From Armatimonas sp043757465 (GTDB taxonomy: Bacteria; Armatimonadota; Armatimonadia; Armatimonadales; Armatimonadaceae): a DNA stretch of 49,985 nucleotides. The DNA lies in the NCBI RefSeq assembly GCF_043757465.1, contig NZ_JAYVPL010000121.1, forward strand, positions 1 through 49,985. The letters are read 5' to 3'. The position numbers were made by a program, and so were the translations under genes. How positions within the stretch are numbered: position 1 is the stretch's first letter; each line of letters starts with the position of its first letter. Below are positions 8,468 to 16,295 of the stretch, piece after piece. The notes under the pieces were generated by a model. That model searched no databases. It was not told the DNA's origin and worked only from the letters and a program-made list of their open reading frames with translations.

Positions 8468-8704
8468 TCATGTTTTTATGCCTCCGTTTTCGGAGGTCAT
8501 GTTATTTCTCCTGATTCTCCCACCGTGCTTTAATACGCTCGTTCCTGCGAATGACATGCTCTTGCGAACCAAATAGCTCACTCGGTGCCTCAGATAGTTG
8601 TTACAGCCCTCAGCCACATTGGTTGCTCCCGTTCCTTTCTCGGCAACTCAGTGCTGAGAGTAGGGAATCAGAGAATCGTAGATATTGAGTCTATCGGTGC
8701 GACT
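8468..8704 (-). pseudogene. IS1-family transposase C-terminal remnant
   Basis: Read on the minus strand, one frame gives YDSLIP, then an in-frame stop, then VAEKGTGATNVAEGCNNYL and RHRVSYLVRKSMSFAG. This aligns by eye with the C-terminus of IS1-type transposases (Y..VIP...H, KxTGxTNyiErfNNtLRqRvsrLVRKtlSFsk). The catalytic Glu block is recognisable as AEGCNN but degraded. There is a TGA stop, no intact upstream domain and no obvious terminal repeats, so it is dead. It sits at the right edge of the AT-rich island, opposite the IS3 remnant. Confidence 0.65.
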
Positions 8705-8801
8705 AGGTCTGCGAGTCTAACGGACCTCTAGGACACCCTACCGTCATTAAGCAGCTAGAGAATGTGTGGGCTATTATGTCGGGCAGGATCATGGATGCTC
8801 T
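8705..8801. other. Non-coding remainder of the island's right edge
   Basis: This segment lies between the IS1-like remnant and the right-hand repeat copy. No reading frame or structure is convincing. It is probably further decayed insertion-sequence DNA. Confidence 0.4.
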
Positions 8802-9009
8802 CTCCGATGGTGCTAGATGTCTCAGACAAAACGCTGGCGCTGATGGCTGAGTCGAGCACACGGGTTGTTTTACTACACTAAAACTTAAAACAGCGCTGGC
8901 TGCTTTTTCCGCTCCTGAATCGCAGCGAGAAGCTTGGCCTGTGGCGACGAGAGCGGGTAGCGTGCCAGATCGGTTCTTGTTGCCCAGAGACAGCCTGGTG
9001 GCAGTGGGT
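8802..9009. repeat. Right copy of the ~208-bp diverged direct repeat
   Basis: This is the counterpart of 5408-5615. It holds a truncated duplicate of the lipoprotein 3' end, including its own stop codon (TAA instead of TGA), fused to the genuine 3' end of mutY. Within the lipoprotein portion from 8813 on, the codon changes seen (AGT/AGC, TTG/TTA, CTG/CTA, TGA/TAA) are silent. Confidence 0.85.
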
Positions 9010-9955
9010 CGGGCAAGCGGACATCCAACACGGCGATGGCATAGAGTGTGATCTTGCGTGTCGTGACGCCATGCCGCAGGCTGACCAAACGCTCTCCGAC
9101 ACTTCCCGTCGCTCCGACAAGCTGCTCCAGTGCCCGTGCCGCTGCCTGCTCAATGGTCTCGTCTGGGGTTGCCGTCACACGTGGAAGCTCATAAAGTCCC
9201 CCCCAGAGCCCCTCGTCGGGGCGCTTGATCAGCAGAAATTTCCCCTCGCGCTCGATCCAAAGACTCACATCGTTGTGGGACGTGAAGGCTTTCTTCGCGG
9301 CAAACGCTGGAAACTGCTCGGTCTGGCCTTGCTGAAACGCGGTGCAGACACTCTGCACGGGGCAGTTTGTGCAGCGCGGTGGCGTGAGGCAGTGTAGCGC
9401 CCCGAGCTCCATCAGCGCCTGGTTGAAGTCGCCGGACTGGCCGCTAGGAAGCAGCTCCTCCGCCTTCTTCCAGAGCACGTCCAGTGTCTTGGGGGATTTT
9501 GGATCGCCCGGAATCGCAAAGACACGACAGAGCACCCGGATCACGTTCGCATCCACAATCGGTGTGTCAAGCCCCAGCGCAATGGAGCAGATTGCTCCTG
9601 CGGTGTAGCGTCCGACACCTGGAAGCGCGAGAACCCCCTCGTAGGTAGTTGGAAAAGCCCCTCCCGGCTGCTCACAGATCAGCTTGGCGGCCTTATGAAG
9701 ATTCCGTGCCCGGGCGTAGTAGCCCAGCCCCTGCCAGTGCTTAAGAACCTCGTCGAGCGGCGCTTCGGCCAGCGTATTTACCGTTGGGAAACGCGCCATC
9801 CACCGCTCGAAGTAGGGAGTGGCGGTCGCCACTTGGGTCTGCTGAAGCATCATCTCCGAGACCCAAATAGCATAGGGATCGTGGGTACGCCGCCACGGGA
9901 GTGCGCGCTTATGAACGGCGTACCAGGCTAAAAGATGCGAGATAAACGCAGTCAG
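8885..9955 (-). CDS. mutY: A/G-specific adenine glycosylase MutY
   Basis: Removes adenine mispaired with 8-oxoguanine in base-excision repair. It has an HhH-GPD domain (LPGVGRYTAGAI, catalytic Asp in DANVIRV), a [4Fe-4S] cluster motif C-x6-C-x2-C-x5-C (CLTPPRCTNCPVQSVC) and a C-terminal NUDIX-like 8-oxoG recognition domain (GLWGGLYELPR). The first ATG in the frame (9853) falls inside the conserved MMLQQTQV helix and would cut off essential residues. The open frame upstream encodes AWYAVHKRALPWRRTHDPYAIWVSE, a textbook MutY start. No ATG, GTG or TTG exists in that stretch. The best candidate start is CTG at 9955, overlapping the upstream transporter's stop (CTGA), giving 356 aa. Translational coupling is likely. 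The 3' end is duplicated at 5488-5615. Confidence 0.9.
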   Translation of the reverse strand: MTAFISHLLAWYAVHKRALPWRRTHDPYAIWVSEMMLQQTQVATATPYFERWMARFPTVNTLAEAPLDEVLKHWQGLGYYARARNLHKAAKLICEQPGGAFPTTYEGVLALPGVGRYTAGAICSIALGLDTPIVDANVIRVLCRVFAIPGDPKSPKTLDVLWKKAEELLPSGQSGDFNQALMELGALHCLTPPRCTNCPVQSVCTAFQQGQTEQFPAFAAKKAFTSHNDVSLWIEREGKFLLIKRPDEGLWGGLYELPRVTATPDETIEQAAARALEQLVGATGSVGERLVSLRHGVTTRKITLYAIAVLDVRLPDPLPPGCLWATRTDLARYPLSSPQAKLLAAIQERKKQPALF

Positions 9956-11418
9956 ATCTCAGCGACCCTCTCTTCGGCCTGGGGCTCCTTGAAGGTGAAC
10001 CAGAACGCAATTGCACAGGCAGTGGTGAGTGCAGCGGGGATTAAGAAGATCATGGGCCAGTTGGTCTTTTCAGGCGTGGTGTAGTGGTCTTTTAGCCAGC
10101 CGGAGAACAGTGTCCCCAGCCAGTTGCCGATTCCCAGTGTCACCAACATAAAGAGGCTCTGGGCGCTGGCACGAATATCGCGCGGGGCGATGCGGTCCAC
10201 AAAGAGATAGCTCGTCACAAAGACAAAGGCGAACCCAACACCGTGGAGCACATTAGACGCCAGCACGAGGCTGGTCGGCTGCCCGATCGCATACATAAAG
10301 TAGCGGATGGGCCAGGCCAGAGTACCCAGGACGAGGGTCTTGCGGAGGCCCAGCTTTTTAAGAGAGAGCGGGGTCAGTACGCCCAAACAGAGAATCTCCG
10401 CCCACTGCGCGATGCTTTTATAGAACGAGACCATACTATGGTCAATTCCAAGGCCACCTGTCGCCACCGAATCCTCCATAAACGGCCCGGAGAATGTGTA
10501 GTAGAACTGAAACTCGGTGGAGACAATCAGAGAGATGACGAGGAAGATCGAGAAGCCGGGTACGGTCTTGAAGAGCACAAAGGCTTTCTTAAAGGCCCAG
10601 GGGTCTTTTGTCTCTGTGGACGGCGGTGTGTTGGGCAGAAAAAACGCAATGATCGTCAGAATCACCCCAAATGCCGCCGTGAGCTGCATCTCCTCAAACG
10701 GGGCCCAGGTTCCTTTCGCGACGGGTCCACTCGATTTGAGCCAGATCGTCAGCACGATCGCGGAGATAATCCAGCCAATCGTCCCCGCCGTCCGCACTAC
10801 GGAGAAAGAGCGCTCGACATCGGCGGGCTTGGACAGATCCTGAAAGACCAAAAAGAAGATAAACAGGATAGAGAGAACGCCCAGAGTCACCAGGGTCGGA
10901 ACTCCCTCGAAGCTGAAGTTTCCTGTCGCAAAAAGCCCGACAATACTGCCAATAGCAACCACGGCCCAGGCAATGTTGAAGGTCTTGCTGATTCCCACAA
11001 AACGTTCGCGTGTGTTGTCGCCTTCCCTATCTACCTCCTTGCCCAAGTGGGACATTGCAATGGAGTTAGTAATCCCCAGGGTCGGGGCAAAAAAGAGCGC
11101 CCAGACCCACATCCAGAGCATGAAGCTGCCGTAGCTGTGCTGCTGTGACATCATCCAGGCCGCCCCAGCGCAGACCGCTGAGGAGATCCCTAGAAAGATC
11201 TGCGAGGGCATGAAGCGGTCCACAAGCTGCCCGCCAATAAAGGGCGAGATGATACAGGCAAGCCAGAGCACCCCATAAGCAGCCCCAATCTGCACGCCGG
11301 TCGCGCCCAGGCGATCTCCGAGCGTTGCTGCCATGATGGGAGTCCAGGCTCCCCACACAGCATAAAGACAAAACATCATGACGCTCAGGAGCAACCTGAG
11401 GCGTAGCTTATCTGACAT
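9952..11418 (-). CDS. MFS transporter, nucleoside:H+ symporter-like
   Basis: 488 aa with about 12 hydrophobic segments split into two six-helix halves, so an inner-membrane major facilitator. The N-terminus (LRLLLSVMMFCLYAVWGAWTPIM), the TLGITNSIAMSHLG stretch and the repeated WxxP spacing resemble the NupG/XapB nucleoside:proton symporter group rather than sugar or drug exporters. The match is by eye. The start is the ATG at 11418. A TACAAT box at 11454-11459 would give a ~29-nt leader with only a weak ribosome site. The stop overlaps the inferred CTG start of mutY, so the two are probably co-translated. A nucleoside phosphorylase gene lies elsewhere in the window (33881-34675). Confidence 0.75.
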   Translation of the reverse strand: MSDKLRLRLLLSVMMFCLYAVWGAWTPIMAATLGDRLGATGVQIGAAYGVLWLACIISPFIGGQLVDRFMPSQIFLGISSAVCAGAAWMMSQQHSYGSFMLWMWVWALFFAPTLGITNSIAMSHLGKEVDREGDNTRERFVGISKTFNIAWAVVAIGSIVGLFATGNFSFEGVPTLVTLGVLSILFIFFLVFQDLSKPADVERSFSVVRTAGTIGWIISAIVLTIWLKSSGPVAKGTWAPFEEMQLTAAFGVILTIIAFFLPNTPPSTETKDPWAFKKAFVLFKTVPGFSIFLVISLIVSTEFQFYYTFSGPFMEDSVATGGLGIDHSMVSFYKSIAQWAEILCLGVLTPLSLKKLGLRKTLVLGTLAWPIRYFMYAIGQPTSLVLASNVLHGVGFAFVFVTSYLFVDRIAPRDIRASAQSLFMLVTLGIGNWLGTLFSGWLKDHYTTPEKTNWPMIFLIPAALTTACAIAFWFTFKEPQAEERVAEI

Positions 11419-11453
11419 AAATCATCACTTTCTGTTCGAGTTCGTTAGGTCGC

Positions 11454-11459
11454 ATTGTA
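11454..11459 (-). promoter_or_regulatory. -10 box of MFS transporter gene
   Basis: TACAAT on the minus strand lies 35 nt upstream of the ATG at 11418. It predicts a short leader of about 29 nt rather than a leaderless mRNA. Confidence 0.45.
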
Positions 11460-11512
11460 ACAGAAATTTTGCACTCTACTCAGTGCCGCGTTCTCTGGCG
11501 TCGTCAGGGCGC

Positions 11513-14413
11513 TCACTTGCTCCATGCCCGGAGAATCTCACGCGCCGCAGGGCCAGCGGATTTTGCTCCGTAGCCGCCGTTCTCGATGAGCACGGCGAAG
11601 GCGATTTTAGGATTCTGCGCGGGAGCGAAGCCGATAAACCAGGAGTGACTTTGTTTGTCGCCGTTGCCGGTCTGAGCGGTGCCCGTCTTGCCCGCCACCG
11701 AGAATGGGAGGGCGCTAAAGATCCCGCGTGCGGTTCCGCGCCGCGTGACTTCTCCCAGCGCCCTGGCGACCACGGCAGCTTGCTCAGGTGTGATAGGGGT
11801 TGCGAGTGTCTCGGTTTTGTCAGTGAGTACAAAGTGGGGGCGACGGCGCACGCCGCCACTTGCGATCGTCTGCATAACTCCTGCAAGCTCCAGTGGCGTG
11901 GTGAGTAGGCTTCCCTGGCCGTAGGCAATGTCCGCGAGTTCCGCTTCCCACTTGGCAGTCACGGGGCCATGTGTGAGACCAAACTGCCCAGTCATGCTCT
12001 GGAGTGCCTCCGCCCCGACCACAACTCCGGCATGGGCGAAGAAGATATTGGAGGAGTGTACCAGCGCTTCTGTCAGGCTGAGTCTGCCGCCCAGCGCCTC
12101 ACCGTCGTTGTTGGTGACACTGCGCGCGTAGCTCTGGCTGCCGACCTTCCAGGCTATTTTTTCACGCCCACCCGTTCCGCCCGAGAGCTTCGTGCCGCCT
12201 TGTCCGGCTTTCAGCAGCGCCGCCGCCGTCACGGGCTTAAACGCAGAGCCGGGCGGATAGAGGCCATTTGTCGCCCGATTGATCTGGGGAGAGCCCACCG
12301 TCTCCGTCACGGGCTTGGTCGGGTCGTAGGTCGGGGCGGTGACAGCAGCGAGAATACCTCCTGTCGCAATATCAATCACGACGGTGGCTCCGGCGCGCTT
12401 GGGCTTCCCGGTTGTTTTATCTTTCAGGCGACTCGCCGCTTTCACAATCGCCTTGAGTGCGGCTTCCTGAAGCGCACTGTCCAGCGTGAGTTTCACATCT
12501 TTTCCCTCAGGCAGCGAGAACCCAGGAAGGTCTTTTCCACGCCAGAGTGCCAGCGCTTGGCTCCCGTCCTCCATGCCCTGAAGCGGCGCGGAGAGTGCGT
12601 CCTCGAAGCCCGTCGGCCCACCGAGCGCGGGAGAGAGCACGCCAACCAGATGGGCGCCCGCCGGGCCCAGAGGATAGAGGCGCTTGCCATTAATTGTCTG
12701 TGCGAGCGGCTTGTCGTTGCGATCCAGCAAGCGTCCCCGGGGGATCTGTTTCGCGATAGCGAGTAGGCGCGGGTTCCGGTGCGTACGAATCACTCTATCC
12801 GCATCGGGGGTGCGAACCAGCAAGAGAGCATTACGATTGGCTAGAACCGTCTGCGCCGCAAGCGCCGTGATCATGCACAGGAGCAGTGGTAAAGTCAAGG
12901 CGAGCATCAATCGGCTCAGGCCTTTATGGACAAAAGGTGGCACAAGCTCTGGATCGTGCTGCGCCTTCTGCGAGATTCCCAGCAAGAGTCCGATACTCAC
13001 CCAGATCATTACCACCGATGATTTCCCGTAGGCCACCAGCGGCAGCGAGATTCCTGTCAGTGGCAGCAGCCCCAGGCAGCCCGCTGTAATCACGAGCCCC
13101 TGCAAAGCAATCAGCGTTGTGAGTGCGGTGGCCAGATAGCGCTCGAACTCGGAGTGGGTCTTGGGAACCATGGCGAGGCCGCGCCAGAAAATCACCAGGA
13201 GGCAGAGTACAACGGCGAGCGGACCAAAGAGGCCCATGTCCTCTGCAAGTGCGCAGAACGCCAGATCCGAGCCACCACGGGGTATAAACTTCGTCCCCCC
13301 CAGCCCGAGCCCCGCACCACCCGCGCCGCCCGTGGCCATCCCCCAAAGCCCGAGTGCGAGCTGATCGCCTCCGATAGACGCATTATCCCAGGGATGAAGC
13401 CACATCTCGACACGGGTTCGAAAGACCCCAAAGTGCCGGACATACCCGATCCAGCCACCCAGCCCGAGTGCTGCCAGCCCCAACCAGACAAAGGCGCTAC
13501 GGCTCGTGACCACATAGAGCAGCGCCACAAAGGTCCCGAAGAGCACCAGCACCGGCCCTAGATCTTTCAGCAAGGCAAAGAGTGCGAGCGGCAGAGCGTA
13601 CATCGCGAGCAAGGGATAGAGATCGGCACGACGCGCCTGCGCGGAGTTGTCTGCCAGCGCCCTCCCTCGGTCGGCGAGATAGCTCGCCAGAAAGAAAGCG
13701 AGCAGGACTTTGATCAGCTCGACGGGCTGAAAACCAAAAAGATTGAGCTTCACGCCGCCCTGCCCGCCGCCAAAAACGCCCAGCAGGACGATCAGCAGCA
13801 CCGACGTGAGCGCATAGACATAGCCGTAGCGGTGTAGCGGCAGGCTCCAGAAGCGCTTGATCGTGAGCAAAAACACAGCAAGCCCCCCCAGCCAGACGCC
13901 TTGCACCTGGGCAAAGAACGCGAGTCGATCGCGAATGGGATCTTTCAGTCCAAAGAGCAAGAGGACCCCGAGCACGGAGAGCAAGGCCGCGCAGGGCAGC
14001 AGATACGGATCGGCGCTAGGCCAGACACGGCGCAGGTGAAAGTGCAGCCCGACAAACATCACCAGAAGCCCAAGCGCGGAGAACCAGAGCGAGGCGCTCG
14101 CCGTTCCCCAGGTTCGGATGGCGAGCTCCGGCTCGAAAGTGCGTAGCTGCGCCGACGTGAGCACTTTACGCCGCGCCAGAGCATCCACATCCGAGTAGCC
14201 GCCGTTTTTGGTGCGATCTGCGACTATTTTTTGTGCCAGCGCCGCATCGCCACCCAGTGCCTTCGCCAGCTCTGGAGCCATCGCCACATTGAGCAACACA
14301 GGAGCCGTCGCGGGCGTTTTTGCAACCGAGACTAAAAGCGTCCCAAAGAACAACACCAGAGCCGTGCAAAAGAGCAAGAGCGCCTCGGTCAACCGAAAAC
14401 GGCGCGGCTTCAC
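11513..14413 (-). CDS. SEDS polymerase fused to penicillin-binding transpeptidase (RodA/FtsW-PbpA-like fusion)
   Basis: 966 aa from a GTG start. Order: TM1 (~9-31); an extracytoplasmic ComEA-like helix-hairpin-helix segment (~39-95); an FtsW/RodA/SpoVE SEDS domain (~105-490) with the FQPVELIK signature at 228-235 and the candidate catalytic Asp D383 in GGSDLAF; a linking TM (~500-522); a short pedestal (RGRLLDRND, GTxG-like GGPTGFED); and a transpeptidase with S723-x-x-K726 (SAFK), S787-S788-N789 and K909-T-G-T. Normally SEDS glycosyltransferase and class B PBP are separate partner proteins; here both activities are on one chain, enforcing 1:1 glycan polymerisation and crosslinking. The short pedestal recalls actinobacterial PbpA, usually encoded beside rodA. 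The gene follows pepF by 53 bp, with a hairpin between. Confidence 0.93.
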   Translation of the reverse strand: MKPRRFRLTEALLLFCTALVLFFGTLLVSVAKTPATAPVLLNVAMAPELAKALGGDAALAQKIVADRTKNGGYSDVDALARRKVLTSAQLRTFEPELAIRTWGTASASLWFSALGLLVMFVGLHFHLRRVWPSADPYLLPCAALLSVLGVLLLFGLKDPIRDRLAFFAQVQGVWLGGLAVFLLTIKRFWSLPLHRYGYVYALTSVLLIVLLGVFGGGQGGVKLNLFGFQPVELIKVLLAFFLASYLADRGRALADNSAQARRADLYPLLAMYALPLALFALLKDLGPVLVLFGTFVALLYVVTSRSAFVWLGLAALGLGGWIGYVRHFGVFRTRVEMWLHPWDNASIGGDQLALGLWGMATGGAGGAGLGLGGTKFIPRGGSDLAFCALAEDMGLFGPLAVVLCLLVIFWRGLAMVPKTHSEFERYLATALTTLIALQGLVITAGCLGLLPLTGISLPLVAYGKSSVVMIWVSIGLLLGISQKAQHDPELVPPFVHKGLSRLMLALTLPLLLCMITALAAQTVLANRNALLLVRTPDADRVIRTHRNPRLLAIAKQIPRGRLLDRNDKPLAQTINGKRLYPLGPAGAHLVGVLSPALGGPTGFEDALSAPLQGMEDGSQALALWRGKDLPGFSLPEGKDVKLTLDSALQEAALKAIVKAASRLKDKTTGKPKRAGATVVIDIATGGILAAVTAPTYDPTKPVTETVGSPQINRATNGLYPPGSAFKPVTAAALLKAGQGGTKLSGGTGGREKIAWKVGSQSYARSVTNNDGEALGGRLSLTEALVHSSNIFFAHAGVVVGAEALQSMTGQFGLTHGPVTAKWEAELADIAYGQGSLLTTPLELAGVMQTIASGGVRRRPHFVLTDKTETLATPITPEQAAVVARALGEVTRRGTARGIFSALPFSVAGKTGTAQTGNGDKQSHSWFIGFAPAQNPKIAFAVLIENGGYGAKSAGPAAREILRAWSK

Positions 14414-14431
14414 TTAACTCGCCCCAATGAC

Positions 14432-14450
14432 CGCCCCGATGAACGGGGCG
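14432..14450. repeat. GC-rich hairpin between pepF and the SEDS-PBP gene
   Basis: CGCCCCG and CGGGGCG form a 7-bp stem with a 5-nt loop, 18 bp upstream of the GTG start at 14413. No T-run follows on the minus strand, so it is more likely a leader hairpin than a terminator. Confidence 0.4.
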
Positions 14451-14466
14451 AGATTCCTAAGAGTGA

Positions 14467-16275
14467 TCAAACCAGCCCCTCAAGACGATCAACGTAGCTA
14501 GCCATTGTGGCGAAAGCGGCCTCGACGGGATCGGGGGAGGACAGATCCACGCCCGCGTTTTTTAGTGCATCGAGTGGGTAGAGCGAGCCGCCCGCTTTTA
14601 AGAACCCAAGATAGGCTTCGGCGGCGGGCGGGCCTTCGCGCAGCACGCGCTCGGCGAGTGCGTGGGCACCGGAGATTCCCGTGGCGTACTGGTACACGTA
14701 GAAATTTGAGTACAGGTGGGTAGAAAACTGCATCCAGGTGCTCCCCACGCGCTGCCAGTCCTCGCCTTCGAGCGCGACATCGGGGCCAAATGCCTCAGCG
14801 AAGAGCTCGGCCATGCGCTCGGTGAGAGACTTCGCCGTCAGTGCCTGCCCGTTCCAGACCCTCTCATGAATCTCCCGCTCAAAGCGCGCCAGGGTGGGCA
14901 TGACCAGAAAATACCGGTGAAAATTACTCATCGCCTCCTCAATGACACCAATCAAAAGCTCTTTGTTATCCGCAAATTTCTCTAAGAGATAGGCCCGGGT
15001 GAGCGCCTGATTGAAGTTGCTCGCGACCTCGGCGACAAAGAGCCCGTAGCCCGCGTAGTGTGTCGGCTGCGACTTGCGGCTGTAGTAGCTGTGCATCGAG
15101 TGCCCCAGCTCATGCGCAAGTGTGGAGAGTGAGAAGACATCATCGTTGTAGCTCATCATGATGTAGGGATGCGTCCCGACGGTTCCGGACGAGAATGCTC
15201 CCATGCGCTTGCCTCTGTTCACCGCCCAGTCCACCCAGCGCTCCTGGGTTGCGCCTCTTACCATCGCGGCGACATACTCCTCGCCCAGCGGTGCCATCCC
15301 CTCCGCGATCCACTGAACAGACTGCGCATAGGGCACTTCGGTCTTGCCCTGAGTCAGCGGCGCTTTGATGTCCCAGGGTGCGAGTTTTTCCAGCCCCAGC
15401 ACGCGCTTACGCAAGCCCCAGTAGCGATGCCATGTCGGAAGGTGCTTCTGGAAGGTCGCGATCAGGTTATCAAAAACACTCAAGGGGATAAAATTCGGGG
15501 TGAGCGATGCATGCAGCGCGGACTCATAGCCTCGGACGCGTGCGGTAAAAACATTTTGCTTGACTCCCGTGGCGAGGCACTGCGCCAGGCTATTTTTGTG
15601 CGCCAGATGCGCATCCGCATAGCCCTTCCATGCGGACTCCCGCACGGCTCGGTCAGCGTCTGTCAGCAGGCTTCCAATGGTGCTCTGCCCGATCTCATGT
15701 CCGCCTTCGGCAGGCGCAAAGGTCAGATCCGCATCACAGAGAATCCCATGCACACGCGCCGCACTCCGAAACGCATCGCCCGCCATGGTAAGAACTTGCT
15801 CGACCTCACCCGAGCGAATGTAGGGTGCCCGGCGGCTCAGGCGCTCAAAGTAGTGCGCGTAGGCTGCAAGCCTTGGGTGTGCCTCGGTTCTCTGTGCCCA
15901 TGGGGTCAATGTTTCGACTCCAAGGGCAAGCAGCTCTGGCTCGGCAAAGGCAGTTGCGGCTCCAAAGCGTGTTGCAAGCCCCATTGCGCGGTCGGTGCGT
16001 GCGGCGGCATCGGTGTTGGAGGTATCGGTCGCGAATCCGAGGTGGGCATAGACCCCAATATGGCTGACCTGCACTTGAAGTTTTTCAGCGGCAGCAAAAT
16101 AATCAGAGAGAGTTTCTGGGTCGCTCAGACCTCCAGCAAACGCAGCAATGGAGGGAATCGCGGCATCGGCGGCGGCGAGTGCGGCTTCCCAGCTCTCGGG
16201 TGTCGCAAAGATGCTTTCTAAATCCCAGGTACTCTCACGCGCAACTTCGGCGCGGGTAGGTAGTGAATGGCTCAT
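14467..16275 (-). CDS. pepF: Oligoendopeptidase F, M3 family metallopeptidase
   Basis: 602 aa from the ATG at 16275. A TTG two codons earlier is also in frame, but the promoter position favours the ATG. This is a cytoplasmic zinc peptidase that trims oligopeptides of roughly 6-20 residues. The zinc motif HELGH lies at residues 388-392 with the downstream helix Glu (FVAEVASNFNQAL). The N-terminal PepF-type helical region (WDLESIFATPESW) is complete, and the length matches the family (~600 aa). It follows the metallo-hydrolase gene by about 20 bp on the same strand, and a TACACT -10 box inside that gap gives it its own, apparently leaderless, promoter. Confidence 0.93.
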   Translation of the reverse strand: MSHSLPTRAEVARESTWDLESIFATPESWEAALAAADAAIPSIAAFAGGLSDPETLSDYFAAAEKLQVQVSHIGVYAHLGFATDTSNTDAAARTDRAMGLATRFGAATAFAEPELLALGVETLTPWAQRTEAHPRLAAYAHYFERLSRRAPYIRSGEVEQVLTMAGDAFRSAARVHGILCDADLTFAPAEGGHEIGQSTIGSLLTDADRAVRESAWKGYADAHLAHKNSLAQCLATGVKQNVFTARVRGYESALHASLTPNFIPLSVFDNLIATFQKHLPTWHRYWGLRKRVLGLEKLAPWDIKAPLTQGKTEVPYAQSVQWIAEGMAPLGEEYVAAMVRGATQERWVDWAVNRGKRMGAFSSGTVGTHPYIMMSYNDDVFSLSTLAHELGHSMHSYYSRKSQPTHYAGYGLFVAEVASNFNQALTRAYLLEKFADNKELLIGVIEEAMSNFHRYFLVMPTLARFEREIHERVWNGQALTAKSLTERMAELFAEAFGPDVALEGEDWQRVGSTWMQFSTHLYSNFYVYQYATGISGAHALAERVLREGPPAAEAYLGFLKAGGSLYPLDALKNAGVDLSSPDPVEAAFATMASYVDRLEGLV

Positions 16276-16280
16276 GGCCA

Positions 16281-16286
16281 AGTGTA
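16281..16286 (-). promoter_or_regulatory. -10 box of pepF (leaderless type)
   Basis: TACACT on the minus strand ends 5 nt before the ATG at 16275 and lies in the short gap after the metallo-hydrolase gene. Confidence 0.5.
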
Positions 16287-16295
16287 CCTGAGAAT

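Noticed and set aside
10243..11148. Plus-strand frame opposite the MFS transporter
   Set aside because: Composition is that of reversed membrane-protein codons; no recognisable protein.
15169..16221. Long plus-strand reading frame (350 codons) opposite pepF
   Set aside because: It lies fully inside pepF on the other strand, has no family resemblance, and high-GC codon bias explains the open antisense frame.
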